Assembly (NCBI GenBank): GCA_030040895.1 | Contig: JASHSJ010000030.1 | Coordinates: 1 to 64,000 of the forward strand | Direction: 5' to 3' | DNA length: 64,000 nt | Source of the DNA: Microcaldota archaeon | Lineage (GTDB): Archaea > Micrarchaeota > Micrarchaeia > Micrarchaeales > Micrarchaeaceae | In this document: piece after piece, positions 52,108 to 61,351 of the stretch | How the letters are laid out: every line of letters begins with the position of its first letter | Position numbering within the stretch: position 1 is the first letter of the stretch | Made by a program: the position numbers and the translations under genes | Notes under the pieces: generated by a model | Seen by the model: the letters and a program-made list of their open reading frames with translations, nothing else | Told to the model about the DNA's origin: nothing | The model's database searches: none

Positions 52108-53367
52108 ATGAAATATACTAGATCTCAGCAGTCGCTAGAGTATTTATCCACCTACATCTGGGCAGTATTGATCATATCAGTGGTCTTGGTATCGTTGTAC
52201 GCGCTTGGAATTCTAAATCCGCAGGGGATAACGCCCAAGGCCCTTCCCGGATCCTGCAGCGTGCAGAAGATAAGCAGCCAGGGATCCGTGAAGAGCGCAC
52301 TGACGGGCTTGTGTAATGGAGCCCTCCCTGAATTCGTGACAGTCTTTGACGGACCGTCATCTGTTACTATCCCCAATGCGGTGACCGCGTCGAAATCCGG
52401 GCAGGCAACCATAACAGGCTGGATATATTTCACCAGTTTCACATCGTCGCAAGCGCAGATACTGCTCACAAATCCGGGCTGCAGCGGGGCGTGCGGGGTT
52501 TCGCTTGCTGTTACAAATACCTTAAAACTCGGGCAGTCTGGCGGAAGCTCGATTAGCTGCTTCACGCCCCAGCTGAATATGTGGTATTACATAGCAATAA
52601 ACATCTCGAACAGCAACAACGCAATACTCTACGTGAATGGAACAAAATGGTGCACCCTGCCCGCAGCATTCCCGCCTGCAAACGGGCTGCTGCTTGGAAG
52701 ACCCTCGGCAGGCACGAACAGCATGCAGGGCTATATGTCAAATTTCCAGTTCTACAATACATCGCTCCCTCTTGCAGACATACAGATAATGTACGACAGC
52801 GGGCTGGGAGGAGTCCCGATAGATCTCAACAATCTTGTGGGCTGGTGGCCGCTCAATGGGAACTATACTGACTACAGCGGCAACGGCAACAACGGCCAGC
52901 AGGCTTCAGCCACGCAACTGAGCGGATACCCGTACGCGCAGCCCGGCTACATAAAAATAGTTGGATCTCCAGTGATACAGTCATCGTTGTCATCATCGAC
53001 ACTTACATCGCAGTCCACCACGCTGATATCACTATCGAGCAGCACCACCACTGTGCCGAACGCGTGCGGTGCGAACGGCGGATGCTTGTACGGAACCTGC
53101 GGCAGCGGCGGGGCATGTGAGATCATAAATCCAAATACCGGAAACAGCTGCGGTGTTCAATACGGATGCCTATACACAGTGTCATCAAGCACTTCAACCG
53201 GGCTGACTTCTGCTTCGACTACCATATGGTGCGGGACCATAATAGCGCCCGGATGTACTGAAGAGGGCAACGGGCAATGCCAAACTCCGGGTGATACGTG
53301 TGTAGAATCGGGAGAATGCACCCATCTCGGCAGCCCTGGCCCGAATTACGTATGTGAGCCCTCGTGA
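52108..53367 (+). CDS. Class III signal peptide protein with LamG-type domain
   Basis: The 419-residue protein begins with a class III prepilin-like signal (QQSLEYL before a hydrophobic helix), so it may be built into an archaeal pilus-like fibre. A LamG/concanavalin-type jellyroll fills about 80-240 (ATITGWIYFTS, then LVGWWPLNGNYTDYSGNG). A Ser/Thr linker (about 290-320) leads to a Cys-rich tail with at least ten cysteines. It may bind sugars at the cell surface. TATA-like TTTATTTATT is at 52076-52085. Confidence 0.78.
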   Translation: MKYTRSQQSLEYLSTYIWAVLIISVVLVSLYALGILNPQGITPKALPGSCSVQKISSQGSVKSALTGLCNGALPEFVTVFDGPSSVTIPNAVTASKSGQATITGWIYFTSFTSSQAQILLTNPGCSGACGVSLAVTNTLKLGQSGGSSISCFTPQLNMWYYIAINISNSNNAILYVNGTKWCTLPAAFPPANGLLLGRPSAGTNSMQGYMSNFQFYNTSLPLADIQIMYDSGLGGVPIDLNNLVGWWPLNGNYTDYSGNGNNGQQASATQLSGYPYAQPGYIKIVGSPVIQSSLSSSTLTSQSTTLISLSSSTTTVPNACGANGGCLYGTCGSGGACEIINPNTGNSCGVQYGCLYTVSSSTSTGLTSASTTIWCGTIIAPGCTEEGNGQCQTPGDTCVESGECTHLGSPGPNYVCEPS

Positions 53368-53390
53368 GCAAAGCGATATGCTCATAACCT

Positions 53391-53400
53391 ATTTATATGC
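53391..53400 (+). promoter_or_regulatory. TATA element for SRP RNA
   Basis: ATTTATATGC is centred about 25 nt before the 5' end of the SRP RNA helix at 53418, matching the usual archaeal spacing. Confidence 0.55.
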
Positions 53401-53417
53401 AGAAAACCAATGCGTAG

Positions 53418-53676
53418 CGGCAGATAGGCTGGGAGCTAAGGGTTCCCTATCCGCAAATCCCTTTGGGCGGGCCAATGCTGATTGAGTCCCATGTGCGCGC
53501 TTCAAGCCTGCACGGAGGCGTAGACGCCTTGCCCTGGGCGGTAGTAGTATCTGCGAACCGGGCCAGGCCGGAAGGAGCAACCCTAAGCATGTATGATCTA
53601 TGCTCTCAGGATACAGGGCCGAGCCAATGCGCGGATCACTTGCTGCGCGAACCGGGGGCAGCATCAGCTTCTGCCA
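53418..53676 (+). ncRNA. SRP RNA (7S)
   Basis: The helix 8 core is visible at 53555-53590 as CCAGGCCGGAAGGAGCAACC: a GGAA tetraloop flanked by the asymmetric loop that binds SRP54. The ends pair through GGCAGA (53419-53424) and TCTGCC (53670-53675). The 5' half contains the Alu-domain-like GGCTGGGAGCTAAGG. Length is about 260 nt, somewhat short for archaeal SRP RNA. Its protein partner SRP54 is at 33609-34904. Ends are approximate. Confidence 0.85.
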
Positions 53677-53691
53677 CGTGATTCTGTGATA

Positions 53692-54711
53692 GTGAATGAC
53701 ATTGTTTATGGAAAACACGATATAGAAGAAAAGGTATTGATAGAACTCATAGAGTCAAATGCATTCCAAAGGCTGAGGGACATAGCACAGCAGGGAGTGC
53801 CAAAGGAATACATACTGCCAACACAAGCAGCATTTTCAAGATACGACCATTCCATGGGCACCATGCTCTTGCTAAAGAGACTCGGTGCAGGACTAGAAGA
53901 GCAGGTTGCAGGACTTTTGCACGATGTATCTCATACTGCTTTCTCGCATTTGATTGACTACGTATTTGGCGGCGGCAATAAGGAGAACTACCAGGATCTG
54001 ATACATCACGAATTCTTTGGCAAAGGAACAGAATTGTCAAAAATCCTTAGCGAGAATGGATTTAACCCTGAAAGAATTTCAAATCTAGAGTCTTACGGAC
54101 TCCTCGAGCAAGAACAGCCTGAACTCTGTGCCGATAGAGTAGATTATACGATGAGATACTGGGTAACTATGAAAGAATCAGGTTTCGCGAAGAATACGTT
54201 AGAAGCACTCGCAGTAAGGGATGGAAAAATAGTTCTCAGGAGCAAAGATGCTGCACATGAATTCGCATTTAGGCATACGGTATGGCAACCCGAATGGAAG
54301 GGATGGGGAGGAACACAGTTTGACATGAGAATTAGATGGTATCTGTTTGGTGAAGCTCTTCGTATTGCGATAGATAAAGGAACGATAACGCAGCAGGACT
54401 TCATGAATACAGATTCGTATGTATTAGAAAGAGTAAAAAGAATGAAGGATCAGAAGATAGAGAAAATTTTTGGAATTTTGAAGAAACCAATAAAGTTCAA
54501 GATTGCTGAAGACGAACCGAGGCTTGTGCTATATTCAAAGTTCAGATATGTTGATCCATTGTTTATGGAAGATGGAAAACTCAAAAGACTTACTGAGGTT
54601 GACAAGGGCTTCAAGAACAATATAGAAGACCACAGAAAATTGAACAAACTTGGTATCAGGCTTGATGGCATAGAAGGCATTGACATACCAATAAATAACA
54701 ATGACTCTTAA
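53692..54711 (+). CDS. HD-domain phosphohydrolase
   Basis: The protein of about 339 residues has the HD metal site: His53 in RYDHSMGT, His77-Asp78 in LLHDVSHTAF, and a downstream Asp in CADRVDYTMRY. HD enzymes of this kind hydrolyse nucleotides such as dGTP or cyclic and signalling nucleotides; the substrate is not clear. The open frame from 53593 runs into SRP RNA, so GTG 53692 (or 53686) is chosen. It begins about 16 nt after SRP RNA and may share its transcript. Confidence 0.85.
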   Translation: MNDIVYGKHDIEEKVLIELIESNAFQRLRDIAQQGVPKEYILPTQAAFSRYDHSMGTMLLLKRLGAGLEEQVAGLLHDVSHTAFSHLIDYVFGGGNKENYQDLIHHEFFGKGTELSKILSENGFNPERISNLESYGLLEQEQPELCADRVDYTMRYWVTMKESGFAKNTLEALAVRDGKIVLRSKDAAHEFAFRHTVWQPEWKGWGGTQFDMRIRWYLFGEALRIAIDKGTITQQDFMNTDSYVLERVKRMKDQKIEKIFGILKKPIKFKIAEDEPRLVLYSKFRYVDPLFMEDGKLKRLTEVDKGFKNNIEDHRKLNKLGIRLDGIEGIDIPINNNDS

Positions 54712-54721
54712 TCTTCCTCAT

Positions 54722-54807
54722 GCCGGGTTCGCCTAGTGGTAGGGCGGCAGCCTGCTAAGCTGTTTGGCTGGAAACGGCCTTCACGAGTTCGAATCTCGTA
54801 CCCGGCG
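54722..54807 (+). tRNA. tRNA-Ser (anticodon GCT)
   Basis: Acceptor GCCGGGT pairs with ACCCGGC, discriminator G. The anticodon arm is CAGC-CTGCTAA-GCTG with GCT, reading AGC and AGU. A long variable arm (TTTGGCTGGAAACGGCC) marks a class II tRNA. The T arm is ACGAG-TTCGAAT-CTCGT. CCA is not encoded and there is no intron. Confidence 0.96.
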
Positions 54808-54874
54808 CCTACGAATTTCAAATCCTTAATCAAAAGAAATAAATACCAATTCCTCTTCAGTTCTCAGGGATTTT

Positions 54875-55585
54875 ATGGAAAGAATCGGAACCGTCCACAG
54901 TGTAATGAGATACCCTGTAAAGGGCATGAAGGGAGAAGAGATGGCAAGCACGCATGTTGGCCAAAGCGGCATACCTCTTGACAGAGCTTATTTCTTTGCA
55001 AAGCCAGGAGCAACTGGAAGCCCAAGTTCTTCATCTGTTAATATAAGGGACTTTCCTGGAATTGTGCTTTTCGAGCCCGTCCACGTAGGCAACGCCCTAA
55101 TGGTGAGGACACCTGGGGGCGGAGTTTTGCCGCTCAAGAGCGAAGAGCTCAGCGCAATGATAGAGGCAGGAATGCGAGATAAACCAACTGGCAGAGTGCA
55201 ACTAAGATGGTCAGAAACCGGACATCATGATTCATCTCCTGTTTCAATATTCAGTATGCAAACGCTTACCGCATTCCGCGATAGAGTTTATGAGCCGCTG
55301 CCAAATCATCACAGGTTTAGGGCAAATCTGTATGTTAGCTTGCCGAAGAGAAGCCCGTTCTATGAACATGAACTTGTGGGCAGCACTGTTGCAGTTGGCG
55401 GGGCTGTGCTACGCGTTACCAAGAAAAACATAAGATGCAAAGTGATCAACGTTAATCCTGATCATGGAAAAAGGGACCTTGAGCTAATGCCATACCTGCG
55501 CTGCAGCGGCGGTGCTGCTGGAATATATGCAAACGTTGTAACAGAAGGGCAGGTCAAGCCAGGCGACGCCGTGTCATTGCTCTAA
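54875..55585 (+). CDS. MOSC-domain protein
   Basis: The 236-residue protein has an N-terminal MOSC beta-barrel (SVMRYPVKGMKGEEM) and a C-terminal MOSC domain. The RC-x-VINVNPDHGKRDLE segment matches the conserved Cys region of the domain near residue 190. MOSC proteins bind molybdenum cofactor or handle sulfur. No molybdoenzyme is in the window. A TATA-like AAATAAATA near 54838-54846 makes a nearly leaderless start likely. Confidence 0.85.
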   Translation: MERIGTVHSVMRYPVKGMKGEEMASTHVGQSGIPLDRAYFFAKPGATGSPSSSSVNIRDFPGIVLFEPVHVGNALMVRTPGGGVLPLKSEELSAMIEAGMRDKPTGRVQLRWSETGHHDSSPVSIFSMQTLTAFRDRVYEPLPNHHRFRANLYVSLPKRSPFYEHELVGSTVAVGGAVLRVTKKNIRCKVINVNPDHGKRDLELMPYLRCSGGAAGIYANVVTEGQVKPGDAVSLL

Positions 55586-55595
55586 AATCCTGCAC

Positions 55596-56072
55596 TCAGG
55601 AAGGAATAACCTTTATCTCATGGCGCACTATGTTCTTCTGCTCCTTGTCAAAGTAAAAGTCAGCGTTGAACCTTTCCTTCTTTAGTGCGTGTGGCATCCA
55701 GTATTCGTCATCCTTCCACATGTCCTCCATTGGAAGATTGCTGATCGGGAACCACCGAAGCTCACCGCCGTCGTCGCTGTTCTCAAGAAGGCTGCCGGAG
55801 AAATCGCTTGTCGAGAAAAGATGGACAGCAAAATCAACCTCCTGCTTGCCGAAGTTGTGGAAATTGAGGACTCCGTGATAGAAAAGGCCTTGCACTTCTA
55901 GCCCTGTCTCTTCAAGCGTCTCCCTCTTCGCATTGCCTTCTGGAGTTTCCCCCTCGTCCATCTTGCCTCCCACGCTGTTCCACCTGCCCTTGCTTATGCC
56001 CCTTGAAGCCTTCTTTAGAAGCATTCGCTTGTCCTTGTCGATTATCACAACAAGGGTAGCCCAGGTTACCAT
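55596..56072 (-). CDS. Nudix hydrolase
   Basis: The 158-residue protein has a complete Nudix box, GGKMDEGETPEGNAKRETLE followed by ETGL, in which the Glu residues bind magnesium. The enzyme cleaves a nucleoside diphosphate linked to another group; resemblance is to 8-oxo-dGTP-type MutT enzymes. ATG follows GTGATATC. It is third in an operon with glutamate dehydrogenase and a hydrolase. Confidence 0.92.
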   Translation of the reverse strand: MVTWATLVVIIDKDKRMLLKKASRGISKGRWNSVGGKMDEGETPEGNAKRETLEETGLEVQGLFYHGVLNFHNFGKQEVDFAVHLFSTSDFSGSLLENSDDGGELRWFPISNLPMEDMWKDDEYWMPHALKKERFNADFYFDKEQKNIVRHEIKVIPS

Positions 56073-56076
56073 GATA

Positions 56077-56634
56077 TCACTTATTGCTTGAAAAACCTAC
56101 AATTGCGTCCAATGCCTGTGGAAGCTGGAGCACTCCTGCTTCGGTATTTAAATGGCCCTTGCTTTCTATTATAAGCTTTGCGCCCAGTTTCTCCTTGAAT
56201 GTCATGCCATGTTGCACTGGAACATATTCGTCGTTGTCAGAGTTTATCGCGACAAACCTGGTACAGTGACTTTTTACTTTTTGCCAGTCTACCGGATGAT
56301 CCAGGAAGTTCCTTATGTCATCATATCCCAAGTCGCTTGAAAAGCCAGCAACAAGAACTGCCCCTCCTATCTTATCTCCGACTTTGAGCGTTTCCAGATA
56401 TCTCAGTATAGTTATGCAGCCCAGGCTGTGGCCTATAAGATACGTGTTCTGGTCTGGCTTTCCTATAATTTTTGAAATGTAGGGTACCCATTCTGCTTCC
56501 TTTGGATGCATGGCATTCGGCATCTGGGGCACTTCTACCCTGAAGCCTGCCTTGGCCAGCTCCACCTTAAGCCATGGAAACCAGCTTTCGTTTGGGTTTC
56601 CTTCCCACCCGTGGACTATGAACACCCTGTTCAT
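56077..56634 (-). CDS. RBBP9/YdeN-family alpha/beta hydrolase
   Basis: The 185-residue serine hydrolase has FIVHGWEGNPNESWFP at its start, nucleophile Ser70 in LIGHSLGC, and His near residue 161 in SKGHLN. The Asp is likely in AINSDNDEYVP. Substrates of the family are not well defined. It is second in the operon after glutamate dehydrogenase; spacing is 19 nt. Confidence 0.88.
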   Translation of the reverse strand: MNRVFIVHGWEGNPNESWFPWLKVELAKAGFRVEVPQMPNAMHPKEAEWVPYISKIIGKPDQNTYLIGHSLGCITILRYLETLKVGDKIGGAVLVAGFSSDLGYDDIRNFLDHPVDWQKVKSHCTRFVAINSDNDEYVPVQHGMTFKEKLGAKLIIESKGHLNTEAGVLQLPQALDAIVGFSSNK

Positions 56635-56653
56635 GGAAGCATCAATGCTTTTT

Positions 56654-57934
56654 CTAGTACCATCCCCTTGCCTTCATGGCTCTTGCCACCCTGTCGACCG
56701 CTATGACGTACGCAGCCATCCTTGGGCTTATCTTCCTGCCCTTTGCGGCGTAGTCCTTCTGCGTTGCAATTGTTGCGTTGAACGACCTTGTCATTATCCT
56801 GTCAAGCTCTGTGTAGAATCGCTCTGTGTCCCAGTAATAGTTGTTAGTGTTCTGGACCCACTCAAAGTAGCTTCCGATCACTCCTCCGCTGTTGACAAGG
56901 AAATCTGGAAGATCTACTATTCCCTTCTTGAAAAGTATGTCTGTTGCCTCCGGAGTTACTGGCCCATTTGCCAGCTCTAGAAGGAGCTTGCACTTTACCT
57001 TGTCCGCATTGTCCTGCCTGACCTGGTTCTCTATCGCAGCTGGTATCAGTATGTCAACCGGCAGCTCCAGTAGCTTCTCGTTGGATATCTTCTGCGCATT
57101 CTTGCTCTGGTATCCTTGCACGCTTCCGGTCTTAGCCTTTGCAGCCTCTAGCTTGTCAAGGTCAAGGCCATCCGGATCGTATATTCCTCCTTCAGAGTCA
57201 CTTATGGCCACCACCTTGGCCCCTAGTATCTTCTTTGACAGCGTATATGCATACTTTCCTGCATTACCAAACCCTTGGACAGCTATTGTAGATTTCTTTG
57301 GGTCCATCTTCATCATCTTGGCTGCTTCTCTAAGCACGTACATGCCTCCCATCGCAGTGCTGTCCATCCTTCCTGCAGATCCCCAGACTTCTACCGGCTT
57401 CCCGGTTATCATGCCAAATGAATTATGCCCTACTATCGTGGCATATTCATCCATCATCCATGCCATGATCTGCGGCGTTGTGTATACGTCGGGGGCTGGG
57501 ACGTCCTTGTCCGGCCCTACGAACTCCGCGATTGCCCTTATGTAAGCTCTGGATAGCCTCTCCAGCTCTCCAGTGCTCATTTTCTTAGTGTCACATATTA
57601 TTCCTCCCTTGCCTCCTCCGAACGGTATGTCGGCAAGCGAGCACTTCCATGTCATCCAGGCTGACAGTGCCTTTACTGTGTCAAGTGTCTCTTCTGGATG
57701 AAATCTTATGCCGCCTTTTGCCGGCCCTCTCGCGTCGTTGTACTGGACCCTGAATCCAGTGAACGTCTCAACGTTTCCCTTGTCCATCCTCACCGGTATG
57801 TTTACTACCAACGTTCTCTTCGGCTCCCTTAATATCGCGTGAGCCTGCTTGTCTAGCTTCATTATCTCTGCAGCCTTGTCCAGCTGCTCCTGTGCTATCT
57901 TGAAAGGATTGAGCTCCTCCTTGCCTTTTGCCAT
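56654..57934 (-). CDS. gdhA: Glutamate dehydrogenase
   Basis: The 426-residue enzyme interconverts glutamate and 2-oxoglutarate plus ammonia. [28 protein letters not shown] (catalytic Lys) and a Rossmann [14 protein letters not shown] are visible. ATG 57934 follows GGGTGACTAAA; the longer frame to 57958 includes the ribosome site. It could provide 2-oxoglutarate for the class III aminotransferase. A TATA-like stretch lies at about 57983-57996. Confidence 0.95.
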   Translation of the reverse strand: MAKGKEELNPFKIAQEQLDKAAEIMKLDKQAHAILREPKRTLVVNIPVRMDKGNVETFTGFRVQYNDARGPAKGGIRFHPEETLDTVKALSAWMTWKCSLADIPFGGGKGGIICDTKKMSTGELERLSRAYIRAIAEFVGPDKDVPAPDVYTTPQIMAWMMDEYATIVGHNSFGMITGKPVEVWGSAGRMDSTAMGGMYVLREAAKMMKMDPKKSTIAVQGFGNAGKYAYTLSKKILGAKVVAISDSEGGIYDPDGLDLDKLEAAKAKTGSVQGYQSKNAQKISNEKLLELPVDILIPAAIENQVRQDNADKVKCKLLLELANGPVTPEATDILFKKGIVDLPDFLVNSGGVIGSYFEWVQNTNNYYWDTERFYTELDRIMTRSFNATIATQKDYAAKGRKISPRMAAYVIAVDRVARAMKARGWY

Positions 57935-58044
57935 TTTAGTCACCCAAAAACAGAACAATATTGAAATCCTATAATCTCACAAAATATATATTCCTGATTA
58001 TGCGGGGCTTGATGCCTACTACGTTTTTTGCAGATTTCATAGTG

Positions 58045-58053
58045 GGTTTAAAT
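58045..58053 (+). promoter_or_regulatory. TATA element for a pilin-like gene
   Basis: GTTTAAATA lies about 44 nt before ATG 58093, giving an 18-nt leader that contains the GGTG at 58084-58087. Confidence 0.5.
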
Positions 58054-58092
58054 ACTTATCTTTTGTATTATAGCCTTGTGAAAGGTGTACAA

Positions 58093-58650
58093 ATGGCAGC
58101 CTCTATGATGAGGGCGCAGAGCGCTCTTGAGTACCTTATGACATATGGATGGGCCATTCTGATAATCGGAGTAGTCCTTGGCGCGTTGTTCTCGCTCAAC
58201 ATATTCAATGCCGGCGGCTTGGTAACTGCTTGCATAACAATACCAGGATACGAGTGCCAGCAGCCAATACTGAACACCGGAGGGCTTCTGACATTCACGC
58301 TAGGACAGAGCACAGGAACCACATTCTACAATGCACAGATGGCTTGCGCATCAACGTCCAATACCCTTGGCCTTCCAAGCAACGTCATGGCATTTAACTC
58401 CCTATCCGCCACTGGAGCCCCGTACAACAGCCTGATATACGGAAACACGATATACTCTGGAACTACTGTGCCGATATCAAGCTGGCCGTGCTACTCTGGG
58501 GGACTTCCGCCAACTGGCACTTCGCCTATAGGAACTGTGTACAGCGGTTACATATGGCTGAACTACACTCTCAACTCGTCACCGCCGTCAAACACAAACA
58601 ACCCGTACTACTCGGTTAAAATTGCTACGCTGGCAGTCAAGGTAAGCTGA
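58093..58650 (+). CDS. Class III signal peptide pilin-like protein
   Basis: The 185-residue protein begins with RAQSALEYLMTYGWAILIIG, a near-perfect archaeal class III (type IV pilin-like) signal, in which a peptidase would cut before the QSALE motif. The mature domain is beta-rich with three to four cysteines and few charges. It is a likely surface fibre subunit. The frame is open from 57961, but ATG 58093 with GGTG six nt before is the proper start. Confidence 0.83.
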   Translation: MAASMMRAQSALEYLMTYGWAILIIGVVLGALFSLNIFNAGGLVTACITIPGYECQQPILNTGGLLTFTLGQSTGTTFYNAQMACASTSNTLGLPSNVMAFNSLSATGAPYNSLIYGNTIYSGTTVPISSWPCYSGGLPPTGTSPIGTVYSGYIWLNYTLNSSPPSNTNNPYYSVKIATLAVKVS

Positions 58651-59577
58651 TCACAATCGCTTACTTATTTGCTGCTCCACCTTCATCTGCAGGAGTTCCA
58701 TCAGCTCATTTGCACTTAGGATGGGGGCTCTGGTCCTGGTCGCATCGTCTATCGCTATCCTAGGACATGCGGTATTGACGAATGCGTCAAATTCTAGCAT
58801 ATTGTCAAGAGACGTGAAGTCAAATGTGTTGGCTACCAGTATGGCGGCGTTTAGTCCTGCTTTCTCTATTTTTGCCTTTATTATGCAGCCAAGATTCATG
58901 TTGTGCTGGCCGTTCTTCGTGCTGACAAGAATCCCGAAGTTCTTCGCCCTGAGCGATGAAAGTATCTTGCCTCTCGACTTCTTCTTGTAAGTGTCCCTCA
59001 GCCCGTCTATCTGCTTGATCGTGTTCTGGAACGGCTCGATTACGAAGAAAGGCTTGGTTGTAGCTAGCACAGCGCCAAGCGGGTGGAACAGCCCGCCGCC
59101 GAAGTACACGTGCGCATCAACGTCCCTGTCAACCGTCGATGCACTGCCTATGTCGCATCCGAGTATCTGCCCGCGTTCCTTTGCAAATCCATAAGGCTTT
59201 CCGAGCACAACTGTCTTGCCTTTCTTCTCATAGAACTCTGTTATCTGCTTTAGCTGATGGATGTGCTGCACAGTGGTCATTATCGATATCCTTTGATACG
59301 GCCCAAGTACATCTAATGAATTATCAAGAAGAGTAAGCGGTGCGTCTATTGCGTATGGCACATACTCGACATCAAAGTCGACCTTATGAAATTCGTTGTG
59401 GCCGAAATGGACTATCTTGTCTGCCTTGACAGATCTTGCTTCGTCTATTGCGAGGTCGCATGCGCCGAATGTTGGAGAAGCAGATACTATGACTTCGTGG
59501 CCCTCGCTCTCGTATCTCTTTGCTTGTTCGAGGGCCTTCTGCTTTAGCCCTTCAGGAAATTGGAGGAGGATCCGCAT
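58651..59577 (-). CDS. dph2: Diphthamide synthase Dph2 (2-(3-amino-3-carboxypropyl)histidine synthase)
   Basis: The 308-residue radical-SAM-like enzyme makes the first step of diphthamide on elongation factor 2. The three cluster cysteines are Cys40 in TFGACDLA, Cys141 in ILGCDIGS and Cys271 in NTACPRIAIDD. Homodimeric Dph2 is the archaeal form. It follows uL16 in an operon, with a 13-nt spacer. Confidence 0.94.
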   Translation of the reverse strand: MRILLQFPEGLKQKALEQAKRYESEGHEVIVSASPTFGACDLAIDEARSVKADKIVHFGHNEFHKVDFDVEYVPYAIDAPLTLLDNSLDVLGPYQRISIMTTVQHIHQLKQITEFYEKKGKTVVLGKPYGFAKERGQILGCDIGSASTVDRDVDAHVYFGGGLFHPLGAVLATTKPFFVIEPFQNTIKQIDGLRDTYKKKSRGKILSSLRAKNFGILVSTKNGQHNMNLGCIIKAKIEKAGLNAAILVANTFDFTSLDNMLEFDAFVNTACPRIAIDDATRTRAPILSANELMELLQMKVEQQISKRL

Positions 59578-59590
59578 TCAATCAGCATTA

Positions 59591-60106
59591 TCATGAATGG
59601 ACTTTGTAAGTGCCGGACAACTTAGCCGCCGCCTTCTTGAGCGCGCTTGCGGCTGCTTCCCTGTTTGCGCTTTTGGTCATAACCATGAAGACTGGCTGGT
59701 GTGACCTCAACCTTGCAGCAACAGATACTGGACGGCCAAATGCCAGGCTCATGCCCCTTGATACCCTGTCCGCTCCGGCCCCTGCTGCCATCTTGTGCTC
59801 CCTTATTACGTTATGAGGATAAACCAGAAGTTTTAGATAATATTCTGTCGGTATGTTGAGCTCAAGGTATTTGTGGGCGACCAGCCTTGCCGCCTCGAGT
59901 GCGTTAGATCTAAGCTGTATTGGCTGCTCAGTGTTAAGAGTGACCCTGGCATCGTATTCTGGCTTGATCTTGCCCATGTCGAATATCTGTATGCTGGTAT
60001 GGGGGAGCGCCCTTATGTAATTCTTCCTTGGTTTGCTCTGCGAATATCTAGCCCAGGCTTGGGAATTTGGGCTTCTGCACGTCCTTCCTGGCCTTAATCT
60101 TGCCAT
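59591..60106 (-). CDS. Ribosomal protein uL16 (L10e)
   Basis: The 171-residue large-subunit protein matches archaeal L10e, with ARLRPGRTCR at the start and YPHNVIREHKMAAGAGADR in the middle. It lies near the peptidyl transferase centre. ATG 60106 is chosen as the conserved N-terminus; ATG 60112 directly upstream is in frame after AGGAAGGA and is nearly as good. It leads an operon with dph2, both concerned with translation. Confidence 0.94.
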   Translation of the reverse strand: MARLRPGRTCRSPNSQAWARYSQSKPRKNYIRALPHTSIQIFDMGKIKPEYDARVTLNTEQPIQLRSNALEAARLVAHKYLELNIPTEYYLKLLVYPHNVIREHKMAAGAGADRVSRGMSLAFGRPVSVAARLRSHQPVFMVMTKSANREAAASALKKAAAKLSGTYKVHS

Positions 60107-60180
60107 AAACATTCCTTCCTGTCTTTGAAACAAAGAACAAGCGAATTATACTCTGTAATACAGATATAAAAACCTTGCAA

Positions 60181-60735
60181 TCATAGCTTGGCTGCAAGAT
60201 CAGTAAGCCCCTGCAGCATCCTCCTCATCTGGTCCATGGTTCTTTCATCGGCTACCCTTCCCTCTTTTATCTTCTCTGGGGCATTCGCAATGCATACCTC
60301 GGGTTTTGGGAGCAGCATTATGTCAAGATCCATCAGGATCTGAAGCATGTGCGCATATGCGCGAACCCCTCCGAACCTCCCGTCAGATGAGCTGATTATT
60401 GCGCCTGGCTTTCCTGCGAATGGATTGTCGGATGGCCTCGTTGCCCAGTCAATGGCATTCTTCAAGTATCCGGGAACCGAATGATTATATTCTGGGGTTA
60501 TTACCAGCAATGCGTCTGCCTCCTTTATCCTCTTCTTGAATTCCCTGACTCTCTCTGGAAATGTATCCGGCCCTTCAAGGTCCTGATTGAATGCCGGTAT
60601 CCCTTCTAGGCTGAATATTTCTAGCGTGGCATTGGTTGGAAGGAGTTCCTTTGCACTCTCCAGTATCATAGTGCTGTATCCTCCTTTCCTCAGGCTTGCG
60701 CCAAATCCAAGTATTTTTATCTTCTCCATGCTCAC
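60181..60735 (-). CDS. NADPH-dependent FMN reductase-like flavoprotein
   Basis: The 184-residue flavodoxin-fold protein has GFGASLRKGGYSTMIL (phosphate loop for FMN) and VITPEYNHSVPGYLKNAIDW, the typical family pair. Such enzymes reduce FMN, azo dyes or quinones and serve in redox defence. ATG follows AGTGAGC. It is directly after msrA, with 1 nt between, so the two form an oxidative-stress operon. Confidence 0.92.
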   Translation of the reverse strand: MSMEKIKILGFGASLRKGGYSTMILESAKELLPTNATLEIFSLEGIPAFNQDLEGPDTFPERVREFKKRIKEADALLVITPEYNHSVPGYLKNAIDWATRPSDNPFAGKPGAIISSSDGRFGGVRAYAHMLQILMDLDIMLLPKPEVCIANAPEKIKEGRVADERTMDQMRRMLQGLTDLAAKL

Positions 60736-60736
60736 T

Positions 60737-61264
60737 TCACTTTATTCCATAAAGCTTCTTTATCTTGTCTACTTTTGGCCTGGTCACGAACATGCAATAA
60801 GGCTGGAGTGGATTCTTCTTGAAATAATCTTTGTGATAATCCTCAGCTGGATAGAACCTGTCAAGCTTCTTGACTTCCGTCACTATCGGCTTCGAGAACT
60901 TCTTCTGCACCTCTTTGATTACTGCATCTGCCATTTTCTTCTGGGGATCGCTTTCATATAATATTATCGATCTGTACTGCGTTCCCACGTCATTATCCTG
61001 CCTGTTGACTGTCGTAGGGTCATGCATGTCAAAAAACACATGAAGTATCTTGTCAAGCGTTATTATTGACGGATCGTATTCTATCTGCAGCACTTCTGCA
61101 TGTCCTGTTTCTCCTGTGCAAACGTCATCATAACTTGGATTCTTGGCTGTGCCTCCTGCATATCCCGGCATAGTCTTGACCACTCCCTTGAACATTGAGA
61201 AAACAGCTTCTGTGCACCAGAAGCATCCGCCGCCGAGCACTATCTTTTCGGTTTTGCCAGCCAT
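60737..61264 (-). CDS. msrA: Peptide methionine sulfoxide reductase MsrA
   Basis: The 175-residue protein reduces methionine-S-sulfoxide. The catalytic motif GGGCFWCTEAVF has Cys14, and a second Cys is at 17. GTQYRSIILYES and EDYHKDYF are also family marks. Reduction probably uses thioredoxin, and one thioredoxin gene is at 25660. ATG follows GTGGTTCT. Confidence 0.95.
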   Translation of the reverse strand: MAGKTEKIVLGGGCFWCTEAVFSMFKGVVKTMPGYAGGTAKNPSYDDVCTGETGHAEVLQIEYDPSIITLDKILHVFFDMHDPTTVNRQDNDVGTQYRSIILYESDPQKKMADAVIKEVQKKFSKPIVTEVKKLDRFYPAEDYHKDYFKKNPLQPYCMFVTRPKVDKIKKLYGIK

Positions 61265-61333
61265 AGAACCACTATATCATGGATATTTGATTATAAAAGC
61301 GTTATCGCAAATGCATCTGGTCGAGATAAAAAG

Positions 61334-61351
61334 GTTTATAGTTTTATAATG
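61334..61351 (+). promoter_or_regulatory. TATA elements upstream of ftsZ
   Basis: GTTTATAG (61334-61341) and GTTTTATAATG (61341-61351) lie 30-45 nt before TTG 61380. The first places the transcript start just before the GGTG ribosome site at 61371-61374. Confidence 0.5.

Noticed and set aside
53593-53691. N-terminal extension of the HD hydrolase to ATG 53593
   Set aside because: It overlaps SRP RNA helix sequences and gives a Cys/Arg-rich stretch unlike HD enzymes; GTG 53692 or 53686 fits better.
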